Shown here: positions 49,424-59,348 of the stretch, one piece after another | Numbering within the stretch: the first letter of the stretch is position 1 | How the letters are laid out: the number at the start of each line of letters is the position of its first letter | NCBI RefSeq assembly: GCF_013408925.1 | Contig: NZ_JACCAB010000001.1 | Span: 1,860,001 to 1,924,000, forward strand | DNA: 64,000 nt | Direction of reading: 5' to 3' | From: Pedococcus badiiscoriae | Lineage (GTDB): Bacteria; Actinomycetota; Actinomycetes; Actinomycetales; Dermatophilaceae | The notes under the pieces: generated by a model | Databases searched by the model: none | The model's input: only the letters and a program-made list of their open reading frames with translations | Told to the model about the DNA's origin: nothing | Translations under genes and position numbers: made by a program

Positions 49424-52066
49424 TCACAGGTCTCGGAGCTCCTCCACCGCGGGCCGGGTGCTGGCGCGGGCCCCGGACGCTGCCGCGGCGACGAGCGCGA
49501 CGACGACAGCCAGGGTGGTGCCGGTCAGGTAGCTCCACGGCACCGCGATGTGGGAGGGAGGTGGGTCGAACACCCCGGTGAGCACCTTGACGAGCATGTG
49601 GGACAGGACGGTCCCGATGGCTGCGCCGCCGAGCAGACCGCCAGCGAGGATGACCGTGCTCTCCCCGATCACCAGGCCGCGGAGCTGACGGCGTCGGGCG
49701 CCCAGGAGGGTCATGATGGCCATCGACCGTCGGCGTTCGGCCAGGCCGAGGGCCAGGACCAGTGCGCCGGCGGCGACGGCCAGGACGATCGCGTAGCCAA
49801 GCTCGATTCGCGTCAGGCCCTGGAGGTTGACCGAGGTGAGGCTGGAACCGACCTTGCCGCGGGCCTCGGTGAGGTCGGTGACCGCAGCCGCCGAGCCGAC
49901 CTCGCGACGTACCGCGGCGGCGACCTGGGCCTGGTTGGTCCCACCGGTGTCGATGAGGAACGTGCTGACGGCCGCATTGCCGGTCGCCTTGGCGACGTAG
50001 GCGGCGTTAGCGACGAAGAAGCTGTCCTTGGGGGCGGTGGGGAACTCGTTGACGATCCCCGCGAAGTGGAAGGGCACCAGGCGGGCGGCACCGCCGTGCG
50101 CGTCGGGCAGTCGCAGCCGGAGGGTGTCGCCCGGGCTCAGCTGGAAGTCCTTGACGGTCTCGGCACTGACCAGGACCGAGGTGGGGTCGGTCTGCAAGCG
50201 GGTCATGAGCTGCTTCGCCGTGCCACCGGTGAAGTAGGCGTCCTGCAAGGCGGTCACCGACGCGATGGTCGCGGGATTGACGCCATACAGGTCCTGCAGG
50301 TCGGCCCCGACGTAGGCGAAGCGGTGCTGCAGGGGTTCGACCCGCCGCACCCCGGGGGTCCTCTCCAGTGGAGCGGCCGCACTGGCGGGAACGCTGGCGC
50401 CGGGCGGCTCGGTGACCGTGACGTCTGCCCCGTTGGTGAGCTGGGCGTCGGCCTCGGCCTGCTGTGCGTAGGTCGCGTTGAAGGTGGCTGTGGAGGCGGC
50501 GAAGGACAACGCCAGTGCCAGCAGGACACTCGCCCTGGCCAGCGCCGGTCGTTGTCTGCTGAGGCTGGCCGCACCGGACGGGGCGAGGGGCCCGGTCAGG
50601 GGTCGCAGGCCGGTGGTGAGGGCGGGGCGCGCGTGGGCCAGGAGGGTCAGGATGATGCGGGTGAGCAGCCCCGCCGCCCCGAGCCAGAGCAGCGCTGGGC
50701 CGAGGAACGCCCAGTAGGAGACCGCGATGCTGGGAATGCCCTCCGGTGCCAGCACGAGGGTGTAGTTGTCGGCGGAGGACGCCCAGAACACGATGACGGC
50801 GGCGACGACGAGGGCCAGGTCGAGTCCGGTGCGAAGCCACCAGGGGAGGCGGGTTCGGCGCCCGACGACCGCGGTGGTCTGGGTGACGGTGCGGGCACGG
50901 AGGTCACGCACTGCCGGCGTGAGCGTCGTGGCCGTCGCGGCCACGACCCCGAGGGCGACGGCGGCAGCTGACCAGAGCCAGGTGAGCTCGGCGCGGGGGC
51001 CGGTCCGGGCGGCCAGGGCGAGCGTTGCGCTGGCGAGGAGGAGCCCGACGAGGCATCCCAGGGCGGCGACCAGGACCGTCTCGGCCAGCGCCAGCCTGAT
51101 GACGGCGCGAGTGGACAGGCCCCGGGTGCGCAACAGGGCTTGCTCGGACCGGCGGCGGGAGGCGCCGGCGCCGACCACGGCGGCGGTGAGCAGGCAGGCG
51201 AGGACAGCACCCGGCAGTCCCAGGAAGAGGAACAGCATCTGCGCGTATGCCGCGTCGCCGCGGGCCGCGTCCAGGGCGGCGGCGAGGTTGTCGCCGACCA
51301 GGGCGCCGCCGGCGGTCTGGGCCTCGAAGTGGTGCGCCGTCGCGAGCACGCGGCTGTAGGCGTCGGCGGGGGCGGCGGGTAGGGGGGCGTTCCGCCGGAC
51401 GTGGAACTGGGTGGTCACGTCGGCGCCGTGGAACAGGGTGGTGAAGGTGGGCTCGGGCAGCAGGACCACGTTGTCCGGTGGTGCGGTCGCCTGCGACTGC
51501 GCTGCCGCGCCGACGTGTTGGAAGAGGGTGTCGGCCTGGGGCAGGTCGACGACCCCGGCGATGGTGATCGTCGCAGGCGGCGACCCGGGACGGCCGATGA
51601 TGACGTGGTCCCCGGGGGCGACGTGCAGGTTCGCGGCCGTCTGCTGGGCCAGCTGCGGGCCCTCGGGGCTACCGGCCAGCTGTCGCAGCTGCGCCGGGAA
51701 GGCCGATCGGTACCCCGCAGGCAGGCCCAGGACGACCCCGGGCCCGGTGGTCTGGGTGCTCCCCGCCGCGGTCGCCTCCAGGCCGGTGGTCTTGGTCAGG
51801 TGCACGGTCTGCACGGTCGCCGTGCCGGGCGTGCCCCGCAGCGTCGTGAGGACCCCGGCGGGGACTGCCCCCCGTTGCACCTCGACCTGCCAGTCGACCG
51901 CAACGGTGTGGGTCGCGCGCGTGGTCATGGTGGCCTGCGAGGCGGCGATGAATCCGCCGAGGGCCGCAGTCAGCCCCACGGCCAGGGCGATTCCCGCAGC
52001 GGTCCCGAGCAGGCGCAGACCACGACGGCGCATCAGGCCTGTCAGCCACACCACGGTCCCCGTCAT
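49424..52066 (-). CDS. FtsX-type ABC transporter permease (duplicated)
   Basis: An 880-residue membrane protein of the MacB/FtsX/LolE permease type. An N-terminal helix (about 17-40) and a large extracellular region (about 45-260) precede a first FtsX block (about 270-385), then two extra helices, a second extracellular region (about 505-735) and a final FtsX block (about 745-880, LGYAIVLAVAAGALVLALGL ... TLLGARRRQLRGLVIGES). As a double-unit protein it could form a complete channel with the ATPases. Likely exports or extracts a lipid, peptide or antibiotic; not determinable. ATG overlaps the ATPase stop (ATGA). Confidence 0.88.
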   Translation of the reverse strand: MTGTVVWLTGLMRRRGLRLLGTAAGIALAVGLTAALGGFIAASQATMTTRATHTVAVDWQVEVQRGAVPAGVLTTLRGTPGTATVQTVHLTKTTGLEATAAGSTQTTGPGVVLGLPAGYRSAFPAQLRQLAGSPEGPQLAQQTAANLHVAPGDHVIIGRPGSPPATITIAGVVDLPQADTLFQHVGAAAQSQATAPPDNVVLLPEPTFTTLFHGADVTTQFHVRRNAPLPAAPADAYSRVLATAHHFEAQTAGGALVGDNLAAALDAARGDAAYAQMLFLFLGLPGAVLACLLTAAVVGAGASRRRSEQALLRTRGLSTRAVIRLALAETVLVAALGCLVGLLLASATLALAARTGPRAELTWLWSAAAVALGVVAATATTLTPAVRDLRARTVTQTTAVVGRRTRLPWWLRTGLDLALVVAAVIVFWASSADNYTLVLAPEGIPSIAVSYWAFLGPALLWLGAAGLLTRIILTLLAHARPALTTGLRPLTGPLAPSGAASLSRQRPALARASVLLALALSFAASTATFNATYAQQAEADAQLTNGADVTVTEPPGASVPASAAAPLERTPGVRRVEPLQHRFAYVGADLQDLYGVNPATIASVTALQDAYFTGGTAKQLMTRLQTDPTSVLVSAETVKDFQLSPGDTLRLRLPDAHGGAARLVPFHFAGIVNEFPTAPKDSFFVANAAYVAKATGNAAVSTFLIDTGGTNQAQVAAAVRREVGSAAAVTDLTEARGKVGSSLTSVNLQGLTRIELGYAIVLAVAAGALVLALGLAERRRSMAIMTLLGARRRQLRGLVIGESTVILAGGLLGGAAIGTVLSHMLVKVLTGVFDPPPSHIAVPWSYLTGTTLAVVVALVAAAASGARASTRPAVEELRDL

Positions 52067-52758
52067 CGGTTGACCCCGGCCCGGTCCGGCACGCTGAGGC
52101 GGCCCTCGTGCATGGTCCAGTGGTCCGGCAGCCGTGCGCTGACGGTGGCGTCGTGGGTCGTCACGACGAGGGCGGCGCCGATGTGGTCGGCCGCGGCCAG
52201 CAGGGCATTGACCACGAGCTGCCCGGAAGCGTGGTCGAGCTGTCCGGTGGGTTCGTCAGCGAGGATCAACGGTGGGCGCATGGCCAGGACCCGGGCGACG
52301 GCCACGCGTTGGGCCTGACCACCGGAGAGCTCCTCGGGCAGCTTGTCGGCCAGGTGTGCGGCGTCGACCTGCGCCAGGCTCTCGGAGGTGCGCTCGCTGG
52401 TCGGGGCGGCGGCGACTCCCGCCAGCTGAAGGGGAAGGGCCACGTTCTCCTCGACGCTGAGGGTCGGGATGAGGCTCGGGGTCTGGAAGACCAGACCGAT
52501 CGCCGCGCTTCGGGTGGCCGCATCGTGCGCCCCGGTGAGGGCGGGCCACTCGATGGTCCCGCTGGTCGGGCGCTCCAGGCCGGCGAGGAGGTGGAGCAAG
52601 GTCGACTTGCCCGACCCCGAGGGGCCGATGATGGCGATCCGGTCTCCGCGGTGGACGGCGCAGGTGGCCCCGTGGACGGCCACGACCGCGGTGGGTCCCG
52701 TGCCGAAGGTCAACGCGGCGTCGCGGCACAGGACATCGGGGGAGAGGGCGTTCATCAT
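52063..52758 (-). CDS. ABC exporter ATPase (MacB/LolD type), copy 2
   Basis: A 231-residue ATPase with Walker A GPSGSGKSTLLHLLAGLE, signature LSGGQAQRVAVARVLA, Walker B LILADEPTGQLD and switch His in VTTHDA. It overlaps both the upstream ATPase and the downstream permease by 4 bp. Together with copy 1 it may form a heterodimeric motor for the single large permease. Confidence 0.93.
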   Translation of the reverse strand: MMNALSPDVLCRDAALTFGTGPTAVVAVHGATCAVHRGDRIAIIGPSGSGKSTLLHLLAGLERPTSGTIEWPALTGAHDAATRSAAIGLVFQTPSLIPTLSVEENVALPLQLAGVAAAPTSERTSESLAQVDAAHLADKLPEELSGGQAQRVAVARVLAMRPPLILADEPTGQLDHASGQLVVNALLAAADHIGAALVVTTHDATVSARLPDHWTMHEGRLSVPDRAGVNR

Positions 52759-53471
52759 GCCTGGACCTTCCCGTCGGCAAGGGTGATGACTCGGTCGGCT
52801 GCCGCCATGACTTCGGCGCTGTGTGTCACCACGAGGAGGGCAGTGCCGGCGGCCACGCGCTGCCGCAGCAGGTCCAGGACCTGTTGCTCGGTCTCGCCGT
52901 CGAGCTCCCCGGTGGGTTCGTCGGCGAGGATGACCTGCGCGTCGTTGGCCAGCGCGACGGCCAGCCCCGCACGTGCGAGCTCGCCACCGGACAGCTGGCG
53001 CGGCAGGGACTGGGCACGGTCGGCGAGCCCGACGCTCTCGAGCAGGTCCAGGGCGGCCGGACGGGGGTGACTACGGCGCAGAGCGGACTGGACCAGGGAG
53101 ATGTTGGCCGTCAGGTTCAGGTGAGGGAGCAGGTTGCGTGACTGCAGCAGGATGCCGATGTGCTTCGCGCGCAGTCCCGCTCTGACCGGTTCGGGTTGGT
53201 GGCTGAGCCGGTGGCCTGCGATGGTCACAGTGCCACCAGCGGGCTCGTCGAGGCCGGCCAGGCAGGACAGCAGGGTCGACTTCCCGGAGCCGGACGGGCC
53301 GACGACTGCCAGCATCTCCCCGGGCTGCAGTGTCAGGGACACGCCTTGCAGAGCAAGGGTCTCGTCGTCACCCGCTCGGTAGAAGCGATAGAGCCGGTCC
53401 GCCACGAGGGCGGGCTGCCCTTCCGGGGCCAGGCCCTGGGGTCGCGCCGTGACAGTGGTCGCCGACGCCAT
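52755..53471 (-). CDS. ABC exporter ATPase (MacB/LolD type), copy 1
   Basis: A 238-residue ATPase with an N-terminal extension before the conserved start (ALVADRLYRFYRAGDDETLAL). Walker A is GPSGSGKSTLLSCLAGLD, the signature reads LSGGELARAGLAVALA (diverged from the usual LSGGQxQR), Walker B is ILADEPTGELD and the switch His is in VVTHSAEV. The ATG shares a base with the lipoprotein stop (TGATG); the frame stays open upstream but only as antisense-like sequence. Confidence 0.92.
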   Translation of the reverse strand: MASATTVTARPQGLAPEGQPALVADRLYRFYRAGDDETLALQGVSLTLQPGEMLAVVGPSGSGKSTLLSCLAGLDEPAGGTVTIAGHRLSHQPEPVRAGLRAKHIGILLQSRNLLPHLNLTANISLVQSALRRSHPRPAALDLLESVGLADRAQSLPRQLSGGELARAGLAVALANDAQVILADEPTGELDGETEQQVLDLLRQRVAAGTALLVVTHSAEVMAAADRVITLADGKVQA

Positions 53472-54160
53472 CAGTGCCAGGCCAGCGAGTCGCTGACGAT
53501 CCGCCACGGGTCGACGTTGTCGGCGTTGGTGGGTCCGGCGAGGGTGAGGTCCACCCTGGTTTGGCCGTGCTGGAAGGTGTACCGCTCGAACGCGTCGCGG
53601 ACGACCTTGCCGGTCACCGGGTTGGGGGCCGAGTCGCCCTGGTAGGTCGCGAGGATCGCAGTGCCCGCGCGGCGGGTGACGGTGGTGACCTTGCCTGGTG
53701 CGTAGTTCGGCACCGTCGCCTGCAGCATGGGAAGGTCGTGGCTGCGCACGCTGGCGACCGTGGGTGCGGTCGAGCTCTTCGTGACGCTGATCCGGATGCT
53801 GTTGAGCTTGTCGCTGAACACCGTGGCGCCTGCTGTGGTGGTGCGGCCCCACCCCTCGGGGACCTTGACGGTGACCGTGCTGCCGGCCGGGGCGAACGGC
53901 ACGTACGCCTGGTTGTCGGGGATGTCCCCTGGAGGGTTGGACTCGGTGGGGTGACTCGTGGCGGAGGCCGAACCCCCGCTGGCAGAGCTGGTCCCCGACG
54001 ACGCGGAGGTGGAGGTCACGGCCCCGGTCGGCGGGCTCGTCGGAGCGTTGGTCCCGCCGCTCGAGCCGCAAGCGCTCACGAGCGCCACGGCAAGCGAGCC
54101 GCCCAGGATCGTCATGGTGCGGCTGGCCAGCACGCGGGCAGTGGGGCGATGGTGCTTCAT
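53471..54160 (-). CDS. Lipoprotein of the ABC exporter operon
   Basis: A 229-residue lipoprotein, first gene of the operon, ATG after AAGGAG. The signal peptide ends in the lipobox VSAC (Cys about 31). A Ser/Thr/Pro/Gly-rich linker (about 32-80) leads to a compact beta-rich domain (about 85-229) with VTVKVPEGWGRT and RIVSDSLAWH; this resembles small Mog1/LpqN-like domains, but that is only a suggestion. It may bind the substrate or sense envelope damage for the exporter. Confidence 0.82.
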   Translation of the reverse strand: MKHHRPTARVLASRTMTILGGSLAVALVSACGSSGGTNAPTSPPTGAVTSTSASSGTSSASGGSASATSHPTESNPPGDIPDNQAYVPFAPAGSTVTVKVPEGWGRTTTAGATVFSDKLNSIRISVTKSSTAPTVASVRSHDLPMLQATVPNYAPGKVTTVTRRAGTAILATYQGDSAPNPVTGKVVRDAFERYTFQHGQTRVDLTLAGPTNADNVDPWRIVSDSLAWH

Positions 54161-54334
54161 GGGCGCTCCTTGGTCGCGGGGTCTGCAGGTGCTGAGGCAG
54201 GTACTGAGGCGATTCCTCGACCCTAGGAGCGGGGTGGCAAGTCCGCGGTTAGTGCTGGGTTAGACGACGGCAAAACTCCTGCTGGATGCCGGCGACTCCT
54301 GTGGCACCGCTCCGCCTCCCACCATGATGGTGGG

Positions 54335-55657
54335 ATGCGGACAGGGGTGCGCCGGGTGGCGGTCGTGGCGGTGGCGGTGGCGCTGCTGCTCTTCGGGCTG
54401 CCGCTGGGGGTGGTCACCCGCGCGCTGTTGCAGGAGCGCGAGCTCGCCGAGCTCGAGGTGCTGGCGCGAACCGCCACCCTCGCGGTGGGCGCGACGACGT
54501 CGCCCGGTGACCCGGTCGAGCTGCCACCTGCGCAGCCCCCGACGCAGGTAGGGGTCTACGACGCCGCCGGAATCCGGCGCAACGGTGCCGGGCCCGACCA
54601 CGGTGGCGTCCTGGTGGCGCGGGCCCGCCATGGCGCCACGGCGACTGGTTGGGACCAGGGGCAGCTGGCTGCAGTGGTCCCGGTCGTGAGCAACGAGCAC
54701 GTGGTGGCGGTCGTTCGCGCCGGGGAACCCGCGGGTGAGCTGTGGAAGCAGGTCGCGCTTGCCTGGGGGCTTCTGGCCGGGGCCGCACTGATCGCGTTGC
54801 TGGCCGCGCTGGCCGTGGCTCGGCGCCAGTCGCGGGCGCTGGTCGAGCCCTTGGAGAAGTTGGCCGTCGTGGCATCCAGGGTCTCCGAGGGAGACCTCAC
54901 GGCGCGGGCCTCGCCCAGCGACGTCACCGAGGTCGACCTGGTCGGTCGTGCCCACAACGCCATGGTGAGCGCGCTGGTCCAGGCCCTCGAGAGTGAGAGG
55001 CGGTTCTCTGCCGAGGCGTCCCATCAGCTCAGGACGCCACTGGCGAGGCTGCGACTCGAGATCGAGGAAGCCCTGGACGACCCGCGCCCGGGCGAGCGGC
55101 TGGAGCGCGCCCTGGGCGAGCTCAGCCGCCTGCAGGACGTCGTCGCGGATGTCCTGCTCGTGGCCCGTCGGTCACCCTTGCTGGCCGGCACGAGCCTTCC
55201 GCTCGTCCCCTTGGGGGAGGTGGTCCGGCGGGTGGGGCGTCAGTGGCACGGCCCGCTGTCAGCCTCAGGCAGACCGCTGACCGTGCACGAGCAGGACGGG
55301 GCCGCCACAGCGCCCGTCGCCGCGAGGATCGTCGAGCAGGTGCTGGAGATCCTCCTCGACAACGCCTCGCGACACGGCCGAGGGCGGGTGCAGGTCGTCG
55401 TCCGGGAGGCTGTCGGCGTTCCGGCCGTCGACGTCTCGGACGAGGGTCACCTGACCGTGCCCGACCCCTTCGGACCGCACGCGAGCGATGACTCCCGCGG
55501 TGGGAGCGGGCTGGGCCTGCCCCTGGCGAGGACGATGGCCGAGGCCGTCGGTGCCCGTCTCACCCTCAGCGAGCGGACGCCGACGACCTTCACCCTGTTC
55601 CTCCCCGAGCCCGTCCGGACCCGATGGTCCGGGGAGGGTGCGGAGCAGCGCGGCTGA
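54335..55657 (+). CDS. Sensor histidine kinase
   Basis: A 440-residue membrane kinase. Helix 1 (about 8-30) and helix 2 (about 140-160) flank an extracellular sensor of roughly 110 residues. HAMP (about 163-215) precedes the phospho-acceptor domain with His230 in EASHQLRTPLARL. ATP-binding boxes: N-box EILLDNASRHG, G1 DVSDEGH, G2 RGGSGLGLPLAR. It is divergent from the ABC operon that ends with the response regulator, so kinase and regulator bracket the exporter and the 174-bp gap at 54161-54334 is probably their shared promoter region. Confidence 0.92.
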   Translation: MRTGVRRVAVVAVAVALLLFGLPLGVVTRALLQERELAELEVLARTATLAVGATTSPGDPVELPPAQPPTQVGVYDAAGIRRNGAGPDHGGVLVARARHGATATGWDQGQLAAVVPVVSNEHVVAVVRAGEPAGELWKQVALAWGLLAGAALIALLAALAVARRQSRALVEPLEKLAVVASRVSEGDLTARASPSDVTEVDLVGRAHNAMVSALVQALESERRFSAEASHQLRTPLARLRLEIEEALDDPRPGERLERALGELSRLQDVVADVLLVARRSPLLAGTSLPLVPLGEVVRRVGRQWHGPLSASGRPLTVHEQDGAATAPVAARIVEQVLEILLDNASRHGRGRVQVVVREAVGVPAVDVSDEGHLTVPDPFGPHASDDSRGGSGLGLPLARTMAEAVGARLTLSERTPTTFTLFLPEPVRTRWSGEGAEQRG

Positions 55658-55664
55658 CGGCGCG

Positions 55665-55832
55665 TCAGACGCTGCCAGCCACCTGGTTGAAGAGTGCCGA
55701 GAGGTTTCCGCCCAGCAGGGCGACGGCAGCGATGATGACGATGGCGATGAGAGCGACCATCAGCCCGTACTCGACGGCCGTGGCGCCTCGCTCGGAGATC
55801 GTCCGCTGGAGCCTCGCAATGAACCTGGTCAT
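55665..55832 (-). CDS. Flp-type (type IVb) pilin
   Basis: A 55-residue prepilin. A short basic leader (FIARLQRTISERG) is followed by ATAVEYGLMVALIAIVIIAA, the Flp class III signal with Gly-Ala cleavage, Glu at +5 and Tyr at +6. ATG at 55832 has GGAGAG upstream; ATG at 55844 is possible. No prepilin peptidase, TadA/B/C or secretin is nearby. Its stop lies 7 bp from the converging kinase stop. The 230 bp upstream (55833-56062) hold no other gene and probably its promoter. Confidence 0.9.
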   Translation of the reverse strand: MTRFIARLQRTISERGATAVEYGLMVALIAIVIIAAVALLGGNLSALFNQVAGSV

Positions 55833-56062
55833 GTTTCTCTCCATCTCAGCCTGTGGAGCGTGTGCCCCTGCACCCGCCAGAGTGACAGAGCCGTCAGGTC
55901 CGCCCCCTCGACCGTTCCGGCGGAATCGTCCGGCGAACGGGCGACCCGACGCCTTCGCTTGGCCCGGGGGAATCACGATTGAGTCTGGATGCCTCCAGGA
56001 GCACCTGCCGCCACGCGAGGTCGGCGTGGTATTCGGGGGCGGAGCCGCCGGGGGAGCCGGGA

Positions 56063-57628
56063 TCAGACCCAGCTGGGGAACCACATCCGCAGCGACCACT
56101 GGCCCTGCGGGATCACCTGCGCGGTGTAGATCGGCCAGAAGAACGCGAAGATCGCCAGCGTCAGCACGCAGTAGGCGCCCACGGCATACAGGCCGATCTC
56201 GCGGCGCCGCCACGAGTCGGTGGGTTTCCCCAGGGCCAGGCCCAGCACGAACACGACCGCGAAGATGATCCACGGCTCGAACGCCACCGTGTAGAAGGAG
56301 TAGATGGTGCGCTCTTCGAGCCCGAACCAGGGCAGGTAGCCACCGGCCAGACCCGCGAGGATGGCGCCCGCCCGCCAGTCGCGCTTGAACAGCCAGTGGA
56401 ACAGGAGCACGAAGATGGCGGCCGCGCCCAGCCACCAGACGGAGACGGTGCCGATCGAGGTGATGGCCTTGGAGCACTGGGCGACCGTGCAGCCGTCGAC
56501 CCCGCGCTTCGGCCCCTCGTAGAAGAACGAGGTCGGACGCCCCTGGATGACCCACGACCACGGGTTCGTCTTGTACGGGTGGTTGTCGCGCAGGTTGACG
56601 TGGAACGTGTAGATCTCCTGGTGGTAGTGCCACAGCGACCGCAGCGCAGCCGGGACCCAGGGGGTGTCGCGGGAGGGGTGGATCGTGCCCCACTGCCGGT
56701 CGTAGCCGTTGCTGGACGCGAACCAGCCCACCCAGGATGCGACGTAGGTGACAACAGCCGTGCCGCACATCACGAGTGCCGCCCACAGCCCGTCACGGAC
56801 GACTGCCCCCGAGAACCAGTGCCGCACCCCGACGGCGCGACGCGCCCCCATGTCCCACAGGACCGTCATGAGCCCGAACGCCACGAGGAAGAAGAGCCCT
56901 GACCACTTCGTCCCCGCGCACAGGCCCAGGCAGATACCGGCGACCCAGCGCCACGGTCGCGCCCCGAGCCACGGGCCGAAACCGGACGCGAGCGCACGGT
57001 TGGAGAGCCCGGCCGCCCGCTCGGCGAGGAGGGCCCGTGACCGGTCGCGGTCGATCAGCAGGGCGCAGAACGCCGCGAGCGCCCAGAACATCACGATGAG
57101 GTCGAGCAGCCCGGTGCGGGACTGGACGAAGTGGTGTCCCTCGAAGGCCACGAGGAACGCGGCGATGGTGCCCAGCAGGGACGACCCGAACATGCGTCGC
57201 GCGGCACGCCCGATCATCAGGATCGACAGCGTCCCCAGCACGCACACGGAGAACCGCCACCCGAACGACGAGGTCTGCCCGAAGAGGTGCTCCCCGGCCG
57301 CGATGATCCACTTGCCGACCGGCGGGTGGACGACCAGATCTCCTTCTGTCCCAAAGACATCCGGGGTGCCGTGGGTGAACAGCTCGTCCGGCTTCTTGAT
57401 GGTGCCGGGCACCCGCATCTCCACGCCGTAGTCCAGCATCGAGACGCCCTGCTTGACGTAGTACGTCTCGTCGAAGACCAGCTGGTGCGGCCGACCCAGC
57501 GACCAGAACCGCATCACCCCGCCCACCACCGCGAAGAACACGGGTCCCAGCCACCCCCAGAGGGTGTCCGTGGGCCTGAATCCGAGCAGCCGTGATCGCA
57601 GCAGCTCGATCCGGGTCATGCGCGCCAT
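56063..57628 (-). CDS. Dolichyl-phosphate-mannose-protein mannosyltransferase (Pmt family)
   Basis: GT39 membrane enzyme that transfers mannose from polyprenyl-phosphate-mannose to Ser/Thr of exported proteins. About 521 residues with around ten membrane helices. The catalytic acidic pair is in QLVFDETYYVK of the first extracellular loop; VVHPPVGKWIIAAGE, VAFEGHHFVQSRTGLLDL and YKTNPWSWVIQGRP are typical Pmt stretches. ATG at 57628 or 57619 (no strong ribosome site at either). Divergent from rsmI, the usual neighbour in actinobacteria. Confidence 0.93.
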   Translation of the reverse strand: MARMTRIELLRSRLLGFRPTDTLWGWLGPVFFAVVGGVMRFWSLGRPHQLVFDETYYVKQGVSMLDYGVEMRVPGTIKKPDELFTHGTPDVFGTEGDLVVHPPVGKWIIAAGEHLFGQTSSFGWRFSVCVLGTLSILMIGRAARRMFGSSLLGTIAAFLVAFEGHHFVQSRTGLLDLIVMFWALAAFCALLIDRDRSRALLAERAAGLSNRALASGFGPWLGARPWRWVAGICLGLCAGTKWSGLFFLVAFGLMTVLWDMGARRAVGVRHWFSGAVVRDGLWAALVMCGTAVVTYVASWVGWFASSNGYDRQWGTIHPSRDTPWVPAALRSLWHYHQEIYTFHVNLRDNHPYKTNPWSWVIQGRPTSFFYEGPKRGVDGCTVAQCSKAITSIGTVSVWWLGAAAIFVLLFHWLFKRDWRAGAILAGLAGGYLPWFGLEERTIYSFYTVAFEPWIIFAVVFVLGLALGKPTDSWRRREIGLYAVGAYCVLTLAIFAFFWPIYTAQVIPQGQWSLRMWFPSWV

Positions 57629-57669
57629 CGTATGCACAGCGAGGACGGCTCCCCTGACAGGATGGCGAC

Positions 57670-58539
57670 GTGACTTCCGACCCGGCTCCCGTCCCCGGTG
57701 TCCTCGTCCTGGCGGCCACCCCGATCGGGGACCCTCGCGACGCGGCACCGCGCCTGGCCGCGGAGATCGCCACTGCTGATGTCGTCGCGGCCGAGGACAC
57801 CCGTCGGCTGCGCCGGCTGTGCGCCGACCTCGACATCTCCCCGACCGGATCGGTGCTGAGCTACCACGAGCACAACGAGGGGTCGCGCACACCGGAGCTC
57901 GTCGAGCGGCTGCGCGGCGGCGCGCGGGTCGTCGTCGTGACGGACGCCGGTATGCCGTCCGTGTCGGACCCCGGGTACCGGCTCGTCCACGCCGCCGTGG
58001 CGGCCGGCGTCCGCGTCACCTGCGTGCCGGGCCCGAGCGCAGTGCTCATGGCCCTGGCCGTGTCAGGCCTCCCGGTCGACCGGTTCTGCTTCGAGGGCTT
58101 CCTCCCGCGCAAGGCGGGCGAGAAGGCGCGAGGCCTGGCAGCTCTGGCTGACGAGCGTCGGACCATGGTCTTCTTCGAGGCCCCGCACCGCATCGACGCG
58201 ACGCTCGTCGCGATGGCAGAGGCCTTCGGGGGCGACCGGCGCGCGGCCGTCTGCCGGGAGCTGACCAAGACCTACGAGGAGGTCCGTCGAGGGCCGCTGG
58301 CCGAGCTGGCTGCGTGGGCGGCCGAGGGCGTCCGTGGGGAGATCACGGTCGTGGTGGCCGGCGCGGCGCCGACGGTGACCACCGTCGAGCAGGCGCTGCC
58401 CGGCATACAGGCGCGCGTGGCCGCAGGTGAGCGGCTCAAGGACGTCTGCGCCGACGTGGCAGCCGCGACGGGTCTGTCCAAGAAGGCGCTGTACGACGCG
58501 GCCCTCGTCGCGAGGACGGGACCGGCCGAGGTCAGCTGA
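57670..58539 (+). CDS. rsmI: 16S rRNA 2'-O-ribose C1402 methyltransferase RsmI
   Basis: Methylates C1402 of 16S rRNA using S-adenosylmethionine. The 289-residue product has [69 protein letters not shown] and FEGFLPRK, all RsmI landmarks. GTG start at 57670. An Ile ATA codon occurs at 58406 within a GCATAC hexamer. The 3' end overlaps the convergent CPBP gene by 8 bp. Confidence 0.96.
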   Translation: MTSDPAPVPGVLVLAATPIGDPRDAAPRLAAEIATADVVAAEDTRRLRRLCADLDISPTGSVLSYHEHNEGSRTPELVERLRGGARVVVVTDAGMPSVSDPGYRLVHAAVAAGVRVTCVPGPSAVLMALAVSGLPVDRFCFEGFLPRKAGEKARGLAALADERRTMVFFEAPHRIDATLVAMAEAFGGDRRAAVCRELTKTYEEVRRGPLAELAAWAAEGVRGEITVVVAGAAPTVTTVEQALPGIQARVAAGERLKDVCADVAAATGLSKKALYDAALVARTGPAEVS

Positions 58540-59302
58540 GCCAGGCGAGGTGGCCCTTGAGCAGGGCGTAGCCCACGAAGGCGACGACGTCGAGCAAGGT
58601 GTGGGCGACCACGAGCGGGGCGACACGTCGGGTGCGGGTGTAGACCCAGCCGAAGAGCAGCCCCATCACGAGGTTGCCGACGAACCCTCCGAAGCCCTGG
58701 TAGAGGTGGTACGACCCTCGGATCAGGGCCGAGGTGACCATGACGACCGGCAGCGACCAGCCGGCCCGGAGCCACCGCGCGTAGAGATAGCCGATCATCA
58801 CGACTTCCTCGAGCACGGCGTTCTGCACCGCGGCGAGCACGAGCACGGGGATCGTCCACCACTGGTTCGAGAGGTTCGCCGCGGCGATGGTGGTGTTGAG
58901 GCCGAGCGCCCGTGCGGCCGCGTAGAGGCCGAGCCCGGGCAGGCCGACAGCGGCGGCGAGCAGCGCGCCCCGGACGAGGTCGCGGCCGGGTTGGCGCAGG
59001 TCGGCGCCCATCGCGTGCCGGGCGTCCGGGCGGTCGCGGGAGAGCAGGTGCAGGGCGAGGGCCACGGGCACGAGGGCGAGCACGATGCCGACGAGCTGGT
59101 AGGTCAGGTCCAGCCAGGGCCTGTCGGGCGTGACCGAGGAGTTCATCGCGGTCGTCTGCCGGTTGAGCGCCACGGGTTGGGTCAGCTTGTTGACGAGCGA
59201 GAGCAGCGCCCAGACGCCGCTCGCGCCCAGGCTGACCCCCAGCACGAGGATCGTCTCGCTGACCAGGGACCGGCGCGTGGGAACCGTGGTGGCGACCGTC
59301 AT
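58532..59302 (-). CDS. CPBP-family intramembrane metalloprotease
   Basis: A 256-residue membrane protein with about seven helices. The CPBP/Abi motifs appear as [16 protein letters not shown] (paired Glu, then Arg), [11 protein letters not shown] (His) and [11 protein letters not shown] (His and Asp). Such proteases are related to eukaryotic CAAX prenyl proteases; bacterial substrates are mostly unknown. ATG start at 59302. Confidence 0.88.
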   Translation of the reverse strand: MTVATTVPTRRSLVSETILVLGVSLGASGVWALLSLVNKLTQPVALNRQTTAMNSSVTPDRPWLDLTYQLVGIVLALVPVALALHLLSRDRPDARHAMGADLRQPGRDLVRGALLAAAVGLPGLGLYAAARALGLNTTIAAANLSNQWWTIPVLVLAAVQNAVLEEVVMIGYLYARWLRAGWSLPVVMVTSALIRGSYHLYQGFGGFVGNLVMGLLFGWVYTRTRRVAPLVVAHTLLDVVAFVGYALLKGHLAWLS

Positions 59303-59348
59303 GCGCCCAGTCTGCTGGTCGAGGCTGGACGAACCATGACAGGCCTGC

